DNA of 64,000 nt from Nocardioides sp. GY 10113 (GTDB lineage Bacteria; Actinomycetota; Actinomycetes; Propionibacteriales; Nocardioidaceae): positions 248,001 to 312,000 of the forward strand of contig NZ_STGK01000004.1 of the NCBI RefSeq assembly GCF_004919105.1, written 5' to 3'. Of the stretch, positions 7,614 to 15,438 are shown piece by piece. The notes under the pieces were generated by a model. That model worked only from the letters and a program-made list of their open reading frames with translations. It was not told where the DNA came from and made no database searches. Every line of letters starts with the position of its first letter. The first letter of the stretch is position 1. A program made the translations under genes and the position numbers.

Positions 7614-9536
7614 CTAGGGGTAGGTCACGACCGTCACCGGGACGTCCGCGTTCGCGATCGTCGAGGGTCCGCCGGTGCCGTTGATGACGTTGCGGATGCC
7701 GCCCATCCCGGCACCCGGGTCGAGGAAGACCGTGAGCAGGTCGTGCATCCGGACGCCGGGGGTGTTCGGCACCTCGAACGCGTTCGAGGCGAAGATGTCG
7801 ACGCCCTGGTTGAAGAAGCTGTAGGACCCCATCCCGTAGCCGGTGAAGTGCTTCACGTGCGGCGAGACGACGAACGCGGGATACCCCTCCTCGGTCGGGC
7901 TGGCTCGCCAGGCTTCCTGGCTCGGCGGGTCGTAGGGCATCTCGTTCTGGAAGAAGACCACGGTGCCGTTCTCGCCGTTCCAGATGACCTCGGTCTTCTG
8001 GTAGTGCTCGACGAACAGGCCGGTCGCGGTGACGTCGTCACCGTTGACGATCAGGCCGGAGTCGGCGGTGTTCTGCGTCCAGCCGACGCCGCTGCCGTGG
8101 TCGGCGCGCCACGCCCAGATGTCGTCGAGGATGACGTGGTCGCTGTTGACCTCCAGGCTGACCTCGGCCTTGCCGACGTACGGTCCGCCGATCCGGAAGA
8201 AGACGTCCTGGAGGGCGGTCGGGTTGCCGGGGTCGCTCCAGCCGTTGTGCTCGCGGGCCTGGCTGCCGGCCGCGCGCTGGGTCCCGACGCGCAGGAGGAC
8301 GGGCGAGCTCTGCGCGCCGGCATCGAACGTCACGCCGGCGATGTCCACTCCCGGTACGTCGGCGACGGTCATCGGCACGACGCCGTTCTTCGGGGTGAGC
8401 GAGGCCAGGCCGAGGCCGAGCACCACCGTGTCCGCCCGCTTGACGCGGATGGTCTGGGTGATGTCGTACACACCCGGGGTGAACAGCAGGTTCTTGCCTC
8501 GCGCCAGCTGTGCATTGATGGTCTGCGCGGAGTCGGACGGGCGCGCGACGAAGAAGTCGGAGAGGTCGATCGAGCGGCCCGGCGTCAGCCCCGAGGACCA
8601 CGTGTGACCGCTGGAGTCGGTGACCGCCGCGGGCACGAAGACGTGGTATCCGGACGAGTCGGCGTAGAGGTACGGCTTCTCGCGGCTCGCCGGGGTCGTC
8701 GGCAGGGTGGTGTACGGCCCACCGCACGAGGGATCGGCGGGGAAGCACTGGGGCGGGGCACCCGGGGAGCCGGAGAAGACTTGGTTCCAGACCCCGTTGC
8801 TCCAGCCGTTCAACGACGTGTTGCGCACGTAGAACTGCTGCTGGGAGCCGTTGATGACCAGAGCGTCGAACGCGGAGTCGGCGATGAAGCCCCCGCTCGC
8901 GAACGACGGGTTGGTGCAGTAGTCCATCAGGGTGGTCTGGCCCTTGACGTGCACCCGGCGCAGGGGCGCGGCCTGGGAGACGGCCCAGAACTGGCCGGAG
9001 TAGCAGCCGAAGTCCGGGGTGGTGACGTTGATGGTGAGGTTGGACATCGAACGCCAGAAGTTGTTCAGCGCGAAGCACCCGTTGGTGCCGCACTGGTTCC
9101 GCACGTAGACCGAGCCGTTGATGGTGACGTCGCCGGGTGACCTCCCGAGGCCGGCCACCTCGGTGTAGTAGCCGACCTGGAAGTTCAGCGGCTCGTCCGG
9201 GGTGCCGTAGGTGCCCGGCTCGAAGAGCAGCGCCACCCTCTCGGCGCCGAACTCGTTGCCCACCTGCTCGTTCGCCACCTGGTCGACGACGGCCCGGATC
9301 TGGCCGACCGACATGGAGGGGTCGAAGACGTGCACGTTCGGGCCCAGGTCCACGTCCGTGGACGGTGGTGCAGCCGCGGGCGCCGCGTTCGCCGGCGTCG
9401 TGGCCGCGGCCGACAGCACCGTGGCCAGCGCGAGTGCCACCGCGCCGATGCCCGCGGCGAGAAGCCGGTGCCGGCGCCTTCCCGGTTCACGTGTGCCGGT
9501 CGCTCGTCCTCCGCCGATGGAGCCCATGGAGCCCAT
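7614..9536 (-). CDS. Secreted right-handed beta-helix protein (GH55-like architecture)
   Basis: 640 residues. Residues 1-52 form an export signal: basic REPGRRRHR, a hydrophobic core from LLAAGIGAVALALATVL, and a cleavage-like ANAAPA. The mature part has the layout of a two-lobe parallel beta-helix: LLFEPGTYG / YYTEVAGLG early on, then a second pectate-lyase-like lobe with LLFTPGVYDITQTI and VVLGLGLASLTPKNG. Similar Streptomyces proteins are annotated either as adenylyl cyclase or as coagulation factor 5/8 proteins; neither name has support here. A carbohydrate-active role is likely (inference). I chose the second ATG region because GGGGAGGAGC precedes it. The helical secreted protein gene lies upstream on the same strand. 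Confidence 0.8.
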   Translation of the reverse strand: MGSMGSIGGGRATGTREPGRRRHRLLAAGIGAVALALATVLSAAATTPANAAPAAAPPSTDVDLGPNVHVFDPSMSVGQIRAVVDQVANEQVGNEFGAERVALLFEPGTYGTPDEPLNFQVGYYTEVAGLGRSPGDVTINGSVYVRNQCGTNGCFALNNFWRSMSNLTINVTTPDFGCYSGQFWAVSQAAPLRRVHVKGQTTLMDYCTNPSFASGGFIADSAFDALVINGSQQQFYVRNTSLNGWSNGVWNQVFSGSPGAPPQCFPADPSCGGPYTTLPTTPASREKPYLYADSSGYHVFVPAAVTDSSGHTWSSGLTPGRSIDLSDFFVARPSDSAQTINAQLARGKNLLFTPGVYDITQTIRVKRADTVVLGLGLASLTPKNGVVPMTVADVPGVDIAGVTFDAGAQSSPVLLRVGTQRAAGSQAREHNGWSDPGNPTALQDVFFRIGGPYVGKAEVSLEVNSDHVILDDIWAWRADHGSGVGWTQNTADSGLIVNGDDVTATGLFVEHYQKTEVIWNGENGTVVFFQNEMPYDPPSQEAWRASPTEEGYPAFVVSPHVKHFTGYGMGSYSFFNQGVDIFASNAFEVPNTPGVRMHDLLTVFLDPGAGMGGIRNVINGTGGPSTIANADVPVTVVTYP

Positions 9537-9653
9537 GCTCCTCCCCACGGCCCCTCGCGGCAACGGGGAGGAGGAACCCGCCGGGCGTGACGGGCCGACG
9601 CGGCACTGCGCTCGGGCTGCACGCCTGTTGGGACGGCGTCGATCCCGGCCCGG

Positions 9654-11243
9654 TCAGGCAGCCGGGAACGCGGCCTTCCGCACCTGCTGCTGGCCGAAGT
9701 CGGCCGCCCACCCGCCGGCGTTGTTCTCGACGTCGCGGAGCAGCAGCCGCGAGTGAGCGTCGTACCGGTCCATCCAGCGCTGGGTCTGGCTCCGGGCCTC
9801 CCCGCGCCAGTAGTCGTACTGCATCTTGTACCAGGCGTCGGCCTCCTTCTGGCTGTCCTGGTTCGTCCGCCAGCCGTACCAGGGCGACCAGTCCTGGCGC
9901 ACGGCCCGGTCCTTCTTGGTGATGTTGATGGTCCGCTCGCGGTAGTCGTTGCCGCGGATCTCGCCGATGTTCGCCCGCAGCTCGTAGCTGGTGTAGCGGG
10001 TGAGAGCGCCGCCCGAGGTCTGCTTGTGGTTGTGGAAGGAGTCGTAGTACACGTACGACGTCGGGATGGCGCGGTCCTCGAGGTACCGCTGCAGCGTCAC
10101 CCCGCCGTGCTTGGCCGGGTCGTAACCGTTCGCCATGCCCCGCAGCGCCGGCTCGAGGACGTCGCGGCGCAGCCCGTTGTGGCGCGACCAGCCGTTGCCC
10201 TGCACCTGCTCGGTGCTCCACGCCGAGAACAGACGCGCGCCGTTCCTGGCCTGGACGACCGGCTCCCCGGTCGGCGGGGTGACGTCCGGGGTGACGCCGG
10301 AGGCGTAGAGCTCCATCGTGGCGGCGATGGCGTCGGTGGTGAGCCGGTTGCGGGTGACCGCGACGGTGCCGTCCTGGTCCCACTCGGTCAACAGGTCCAT
10401 GGCCGCCAGCCCCTGGGCGTACGCCGCCCGGTAGCCGTCGCGGACCTCGTCGACCTGCTCGTAGTACTCCCACTCGAAGTCGGTCACCGTGGAGGCGTCG
10501 GCCGCCTTCATCATCAGCGGGATCGTGCCGGTGACCGGGTTGGAGGCGAGGAAGTCAAGCTCGCCCATCGACGTGTTGACCACCAGCGCCATGTCGGAGA
10601 CGTTCTTCTCCGACGGGGTCAGGTCGTTCTCCACCCAGTCGGCCACGGAGCGGGCGGCGGTGTCGATCCGGCTGGCCGCGATGCCGGCCTGGGTGTAGGA
10701 GTTGTAGAAGTTCGTCTTGTCCTGGCCGTGCAGCACCTCGTGCATCAGCTGCAGGATGCGGGTGACGTCGGCCTGCAGGGCCGACATCGAGTGCCCGAGC
10801 TGGCGCAGCGCATCGCTGACGTCGGCGCCGGAGCCGAGGCCCAGGCCGGCGATCACCTCGTCGAGCGCCCAGCCGGTGCCCGAGGAGAACGCCTCGCTCA
10901 GCAGCCGGCCGCCGAAGTCCTTGGCCAGGGTCGTCGGCCCGGCGCTGGCGGTCGCCGCGGGTGCCTCGGCCAGCATGCCGTCGGCGCGCAGGCGGTCCAG
11001 CGCCGCTGCCACCCGCTGCTCGTCCTTCTCCCGGTCCTCGGCGGACCCGGTGGTGGGTGCGACGCCGGTCGCTGCTGTCGGGGAGGGCGCGGCGGTCGCA
11101 GCGCCGAGGTCGATCGCGGAGAGCGCGAGCGGAGTGCTCAGCAACAGGATCGCGCCGCGCACGGACGTGCGCTTGAGCGGGGACATGCCTGCCGCCGCGG
11201 GGGTCCGGCGGCCGTCGACCTTCGGTTCGGTGGTGGTGCTCAT
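9654..11243 (-). CDS. Secreted, largely helical protein of unknown function
   Basis: 529 residues. A signal peptide is visible: LKRTSVRGAILLLSTPLALSAIDLGAATAA then APS at about residue 52. Residues 90-300 are rich in amphipathic helices (SDALRQLGHSMSALQADVTRILQLMHEVL and following), interrupted by the hydrophobic VTGTIPLMMKAAD. The last 150 residues are rich in Trp and Tyr (WSPWYGW, WYKMQYDYW). A helical bundle with a hydrophobic insertion followed by a separate C-terminal domain is compatible with an alpha-type pore-forming toxin, but I recognise no family and give this only as an idea. The ATG has GAGAGGACGAG upstream. It sits between the beta-helix protein and the two-component system. Confidence 0.75.
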   Translation of the reverse strand: MSTTTEPKVDGRRTPAAAGMSPLKRTSVRGAILLLSTPLALSAIDLGAATAAPSPTAATGVAPTTGSAEDREKDEQRVAAALDRLRADGMLAEAPAATASAGPTTLAKDFGGRLLSEAFSSGTGWALDEVIAGLGLGSGADVSDALRQLGHSMSALQADVTRILQLMHEVLHGQDKTNFYNSYTQAGIAASRIDTAARSVADWVENDLTPSEKNVSDMALVVNTSMGELDFLASNPVTGTIPLMMKAADASTVTDFEWEYYEQVDEVRDGYRAAYAQGLAAMDLLTEWDQDGTVAVTRNRLTTDAIAATMELYASGVTPDVTPPTGEPVVQARNGARLFSAWSTEQVQGNGWSRHNGLRRDVLEPALRGMANGYDPAKHGGVTLQRYLEDRAIPTSYVYYDSFHNHKQTSGGALTRYTSYELRANIGEIRGNDYRERTINITKKDRAVRQDWSPWYGWRTNQDSQKEADAWYKMQYDYWRGEARSQTQRWMDRYDAHSRLLLRDVENNAGGWAADFGQQQVRKAAFPAA

Positions 11244-11390
11244 CTCGTCCTCTCGGTGGTGAGGCCCCCGGGGTGGGATCGCCTCGTCCCCTCCACGGTC
11301 GATGAGCGCTGCCGAACGTGACCTGCGGCGAACCTGAACTCTTCCTCAACCGGGCGCCCGGCACGGCGCGGGTGCCTCGGTGCGGCGCCG

Positions 11391-12698
11391 TCAGCCGTCG
11401 ACCACGGGGAGCGTGGCGCGGGCGCGGGCGCCACCGATGGGGGCGCGCTCGAGGTGCAACGCCCCACCGGTCCGCTCGACCGTGCGCCGCGCGATGTCGA
11501 GTCCGAGCCCCGTGGACTCGCCCGGGCTCACACCGCGTCGTGGCGGCGTACCGGTGGGGAAGCCCGGCCCGGCGTCGTCGACCACGAGCTCGACCGCTGC
11601 CCCGGCGGTGTCGGCCACGGCCACCTGGACCGGGGTGCCCGGCGGGGTGTGGTGCAGCGCGTTGGAGACGAGGGCGTCGACCACCGCCTCGAGGTCCTCG
11701 GCGTCGACCGCCACCCGGCGCGCGCCGTCCGGGCCGATCGCGACAGTGAGGCTGCGGTCGCCGTCACGTGCGACGTCGGACCAGTCGGCGATGCGGTCCG
11801 CGACCACGGTGCACAGGTCGCACGACGCGGCCGTCCCGGCAACGGGCTGGCCGGATGCGTGACGGAGGTCGAGGATGACGTCGGTCAGGGTGCGCTCGAG
11901 CCGGTCGACTCGCTCGGCCAGCCGGTGCGTGGCGGGGGAGTCCGGCAGTGCCTCGACCTCGAGGTGCAGCGCGGTCACCGGGGTGCGCAGCCGGTGGGCC
12001 AGGTCCGCCCCCGACTCGCGTTCGCGGGCCAGCAGTCGGTCCACCTCGTCGGCGAGCCGGTTGAAGGTGGTGGCGAGGTCGCGTAGCTCGGGCGGCCCCT
12101 CTGGCGTCGCACGGGCCGTGAGGTCCCCGCCGCCGAGCCGCCGGGCGGTCCTCGTGAGCCGGACGGTCGGCGTGGCGATCGAGCGCGCCGCCAGGAGACC
12201 GGTGGCACCGCCCACCAGGATCGCGAACCCGGTGCTGAGCGCCAGCACGACCAGGATCCGTCGCGGGGCGGGGGCGGTCGCGTCGTCGGCGGCCGAGGCC
12301 CGGACCACCCGCGGCGCGGCTCCGCCGTCGTCCGCGGGATCGCCGGGCAGGTCGACGATGATCCGGTGGCCCACGGTGGTGACCACCCGTTCGCCCCCGA
12401 ACGCCTCCGCTACCCGGCGGTCCGCGGCCTCGTCGGTGCCGACCGCCGTGCCGTCCGGCCAGAAGACGGCGATGCTGACGCCGGGGTGCCCGTCCTCGAA
12501 CCGGCCGATCGCGGACCGGATCTCTCCCGGGGGAGCGTCGGGGGTCACCGCGCTGTCGAAGGTGGTCGCCGCGATCACCAGGTCCTGCACCGCCGCGTCG
12601 TGGCGGACGGTGCGCAGCAGGAGCAGCAGCGGGACCAGGAAGACGAGCACCACCGCGACGGTCGTCAGGGCCATGATCGACCCGAGCCGGCGCCTCAC
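11391..12698 (-). CDS. HAMP-domain sensor histidine kinase
   Basis: 435 residues. Membrane helices at about 8-28 and 148-170 enclose an extracytoplasmic sensor domain of about 120 residues. A HAMP linker follows (170-225), then the H-box with His235 in DLAHRLRTP. The N-box is NALHHTPPGTP, G1 is DDAGPGFP, and G2 is STGLGLDIARRTVERTGG. The kinase thus looks complete. It would autophosphorylate His235 and pass phosphate to the regulator encoded just upstream. The GTG start overlaps the regulator's TGA (GTGA). The signal sensed is unknown, but the flanking genes encode secreted and unrecognised proteins, so those are candidate targets (inference). Confidence 0.95.
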   Translation of the reverse strand: MRRRLGSIMALTTVAVVLVFLVPLLLLLRTVRHDAAVQDLVIAATTFDSAVTPDAPPGEIRSAIGRFEDGHPGVSIAVFWPDGTAVGTDEAADRRVAEAFGGERVVTTVGHRIIVDLPGDPADDGGAAPRVVRASAADDATAPAPRRILVVLALSTGFAILVGGATGLLAARSIATPTVRLTRTARRLGGGDLTARATPEGPPELRDLATTFNRLADEVDRLLARERESGADLAHRLRTPVTALHLEVEALPDSPATHRLAERVDRLERTLTDVILDLRHASGQPVAGTAASCDLCTVVADRIADWSDVARDGDRSLTVAIGPDGARRVAVDAEDLEAVVDALVSNALHHTPPGTPVQVAVADTAGAAVELVVDDAGPGFPTGTPPRRGVSPGESTGLGLDIARRTVERTGGALHLERAPIGGARARATLPVVDG

Positions 12699-13378
12699 GG
12701 GTCGGCGGGCCGGGCGAGCTTCACGCCGACGCCGCGGATCACGTGGAGGTACCTCGGTTCGGCGCTGGTCTCCCCGAGCCGGCGACGCAGCGCCGAGACG
12801 TGGACGTCGATGGTGGAGTCGGTCGAGGAGATCGGGTGGTCCCAGACCTGCTGGGCGATGGTGCGTCGGGAGACCACCTCGCCGGGACGGGATGCCAGCA
12901 GTCGCAGCAGCGCGAACTCCTTGGGCCGCATCTCGATCCGTACGCCGTCCAGCGTGACCTCGTGCGCGCCCGGGTCGATGACGAGGCCGCCGACCTGGAT
13001 CACCGGGTCGCGGTCGGCGCGCTCCCGGCGGAGCAGGGCGTGGATCCGGGCGTCGAGGTGGCGTCCAGAGAACGGCTTGACCACGTAGTCGTCCGCCCCG
13101 CCCTCCAGCGCCCGGACGATGGTCGGCTCGTCGTCCCGTGCGGTGGCGACGATCAGGGGGAGGTCGCTGAAGCCGCGGACCATCCGAAGGACGTCCAGCC
13201 CGTCGAGGTCGGGCAGGCCGAGGTCGAGCACGGCCACGTCGGGCGGGGTGTCGACCAGCAGCGCCAGCGCCTCCGACGCCCGGTGCGCGACCGACACCAG
13301 CCGTCCCCGCTGGCGCAGCACCTGGGCCAGGGAGGCGGCGATCTGCTCGTCGTCCTCGATCAGCAGCACATGTGTCAC
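12695..13378 (-). CDS. OmpR-family response regulator
   Basis: 227 residues. The receiver domain has the acidic pair E8/D9-D10, phosphoacceptor Asp52 (VAVLDLGLP), Thr79 and Lys101 (VVKPF). A linker leads to a winged-helix domain ending in the TIDVHVSALRRRLGE recognition helix and the RGVGVKL wing. Start: GTG, with a G-rich stretch just upstream; longer in-frame starts read into the promoter gap. It is the first gene of a regulator-kinase operon and overlaps the kinase by 4 bp. Targets are not shown by the sequence; neighbouring secreted-protein genes are the obvious test cases. Confidence 0.95.
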   Translation of the reverse strand: MTHVLLIEDDEQIAASLAQVLRQRGRLVSVAHRASEALALLVDTPPDVAVLDLGLPDLDGLDVLRMVRGFSDLPLIVATARDDEPTIVRALEGGADDYVVKPFSGRHLDARIHALLRRERADRDPVIQVGGLVIDPGAHEVTLDGVRIEMRPKEFALLRLLASRPGEVVSRRTIAQQVWDHPISSTDSTIDVHVSALRRRLGETSAEPRYLHVIRGVGVKLARPADP

Positions 13379-13492
13379 TTCGGACCCCCACGGGGTGGCG
13401 CCGGCCGCCCCGGGCCGTGCGCCTGGGAGCGACGTGCGGATCACCCGATGCTAGACGAGCGCGGCCGTCCGTACCGACCGCCGGTGTGCGGG

Positions 13493-14359
13493 CTAGAGCT
13501 CGATCAGGCCGCCGCCGGGCTCGCCGCCGCCGGGCTCGCCGCCGCCGGGCTCGCCGCCGCCGGGCTCGCCGCCGCCGCTCTCGCCGCCGTCACCCGTGCC
13601 CTTGCCCTCGCCACCCGTGCCGTCACCGTCTCGCGTGCCTTCGCCGCCGTCACCGTCACCGCCACCCGCACCCGTGCCCTCGCCACCGTCGGTCGTCGCG
13701 CCCAGTCGGTGGCTGGCGATCGCGATGCCGCCGGAGTCGACGTTCTCGGGGGTCACGCCGGACTGCCAGGGCGCCACGATGGCGGCCTCGACGCGGTGGC
13801 GGACGAGGTCGACCGGGATGCTCGTTCCGGAGGCCTCGAGCTCGATGCCGCAGCACTGGATGTGCTCCCACAGGCACTGGCCGAGGTTGTCCAGGGCGGT
13901 CTTGGTCTCCGCCGCGACGTCGTCGCGCGCGCAGAGCTCGGTGAGTGGCCCCTTGGTGAGGGCCGCCAGCTCGTCGTAGGCCGTGGACCCCGCCTTGCGC
14001 ATCTCGGCCGGGATCGTCGTGGCGTATCCGTCCGGCATCTCGGGCCGGAGTGCCGCCCAGCGCTCGAGGTTCTCCTGGACGCGGGTGAAGCGCGCCTTGA
14101 GGTCCCCGAGCTCGTTGCCATCGACCCCGTCGTCGAACCGGAGCTCCTGGAACGCCTCCCGCCAGACCCGGTAGGAATACCAGTCCTCCCTCTCTGCCGG
14201 CGGGTCGAGGAAGCCGTCAAGGACCTTCTCGGAGGCGATCAGCCCGTCGGGGACGTTGTCGAGAACCGTCTTGGCGGTCCTGTCGAACGGGAAGGAGGCG
14301 CGGCCCCGATCCACCGTGGGGTTCCCGACGGTGGCGGCCCATGCGCGCCAGTCAGTCAT
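13493..14359 (-). CDS. Unrecognised protein with a Gly/Glu/Pro-rich tail
   Basis: 288 residues. Residues 1-215 form a globular, mainly helical region with a Cys-Cys pair in QCCGIELEASG and several Trp (DWRAWAATVG, WEHIQCC). From about residue 215 to the end the chain is Gly-rich, first Gly/Asp/Glu/Thr, then a perfect five-residue repeat GGGEP before LIEL. No signal peptide or membrane segment is visible. I recognise no family. The ATG overlaps the TGA of the upstream unknown gene (ATGA), so the two products are made together and probably act together (inference). Confidence 0.7.
   Translation of the reverse strand: MTDWRAWAATVGNPTVDRGRASFPFDRTAKTVLDNVPDGLIASEKVLDGFLDPPAEREDWYSYRVWREAFQELRFDDGVDGNELGDLKARFTRVQENLERWAALRPEMPDGYATTIPAEMRKAGSTAYDELAALTKGPLTELCARDDVAAETKTALDNLGQCLWEHIQCCGIELEASGTSIPVDLVRHRVEAAIVAPWQSGVTPENVDSGGIAIASHRLGATTDGGEGTGAGGGDGDGGEGTRDGDGTGGEGKGTGDGGESGGGEPGGGEPGGGEPGGGEPGGGLIEL
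13511..13585 (-). repeat. 15-bp coding repeat for GGGEP units
   Basis: Four identical 15-bp units (13511-13570) and a fifth variant unit (13571-13585) encode the repeated GGGEP at the C-terminus of the unknown 288-residue protein. Such arrays can change copy number by slippage. Confidence 0.9.
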
Positions 14360-15342
14360 GCCGGGGTCACCCTGCCCTTCGCGAAGTCGACGTCGAACGC
14401 CCAGGAGAACTCGTGGGACCACGGCAGCGCGATGTACGAGCCGGTCACGACGCCCAAGGTCTGCATCGGGTAGTCACCTGGACCCCGGGTCAGGTCGTAG
14501 TCGCCGGGCCTGACCAGTGCCGTTCCCTCCCCGACCAGCTGGACCTTCTGGCCGACCGGGTTCTTGAACCAGTGCGCGGGCGCATTGCTCCACCAGATCA
14601 CCTTCGCCATCCACACGGTGACCGAGACGTGCAGCCGCGCGGTCCTCGGGTACTGCTTCTGCGGCGCGAGCGCCTTGAAGGACGCCGCTGTGACGAGCGG
14701 GAGGTTGCCCGCGGCGCGCGGTGGGAGGCCGGCCAGGTACTGGTCCGATCCCACCAGGCTGAACGGGTTCACGTACGGGCCCGCGTTGCTCAGGCGCAGG
14801 GGGAAGCGCTGGTGCACCACCTCGCTGCCGCCGAGGTTGCTCTTGTGGCTGGTGTGGCTCTCGGTCTCGAAGTCCTGGTAGCCGCGCGATGCCGACTGCG
14901 AGGCCGACCACGACTCGCTCGCGGTCAGCTGGTGTCCGAAGAACCCCACGGTCGTGCTGCTGGACGTGGAGGAGGACCCGGACCCGCCGGCCGACGACGG
15001 CTGGGGGGTCTCGGTGTCGACGGCGTAGGCGCCGTCGTCGAACCACAGCCTGGTGTCGACCGAGTGCGTGTAGTACCCGCGGCACTCGCGGGTGTTTCCA
15101 CCCATCTGGCCCGGGGAGAACGTGCTCCCCGCGGCGAGGTCGGCCACGACGTAGTACTCGTTGGCGCTGTCGGTGTCGTTCGCGTCGACGGCCTGCACGT
15201 AGCCCGCGACGTTCATCTGGAGCAGGACGCTGGCCTGCTGCCCGCCGGAGTCCGCCTCTCCCATCCTGGGGGTCTGCGCCGCGGTCGTGCCCCCGACCGT
15301 CACCGTGCCCCACTTGATCTTCGTCCCGGTTCGCAGCGGCAC
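14356..15342 (-). CDS. Unrecognised protein with a Ser/Thr-rich central segment
   Basis: 328 residues from a GTG with AGGAGG at good spacing. No signal peptide. The N-terminal third is beta-like (KWGTVTVGG, LLQMNVAGYVQAVDA). Residues about 115-165 are extraordinarily rich in Ser, Thr and Gly with alternating polarity (SSSTTVGFFG, LTASESWSASQSASRG). The C-terminal part has aromatic-rich strands (VWMAKVIWW, LPWSHEFSWAFDVDF). A soluble beta-rich protein with an alternating Ser/Thr segment is what beta-pore-forming toxins of the aerolysin or leukocidin type look like, but I cannot assign it to a family. It is translationally coupled to the GGGEP-tailed protein. Confidence 0.7.
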   Translation of the reverse strand: MPLRTGTKIKWGTVTVGGTTAAQTPRMGEADSGGQQASVLLQMNVAGYVQAVDANDTDSANEYYVVADLAAGSTFSPGQMGGNTRECRGYYTHSVDTRLWFDDGAYAVDTETPQPSSAGGSGSSSTSSSTTVGFFGHQLTASESWSASQSASRGYQDFETESHTSHKSNLGGSEVVHQRFPLRLSNAGPYVNPFSLVGSDQYLAGLPPRAAGNLPLVTAASFKALAPQKQYPRTARLHVSVTVWMAKVIWWSNAPAHWFKNPVGQKVQLVGEGTALVRPGDYDLTRGPGDYPMQTLGVVTGSYIALPWSHEFSWAFDVDFAKGRVTPA

Positions 15343-15438
15343 CGTTGCCTCCTGGCTGAGAGGGGTGGAGCCATCGCACCTAAGCACTCGGGCTCGACCC
15401 CGGTCAAGGAGGCGGACGGCGGCGATCCGTGCACCGCG

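Noticed and set aside
13511..13585. Regular repeats that could suggest a CRISPR array
   Set aside because: The 15-bp units are contiguous without spacers and encode GGGEP in frame.
7380..15438. Prophage or integrative element inserted at tRNA-Glu
   Set aside because: No integrase, no repeated tRNA 3' end and no phage structural genes were found, although the location beside a tRNA is typical.
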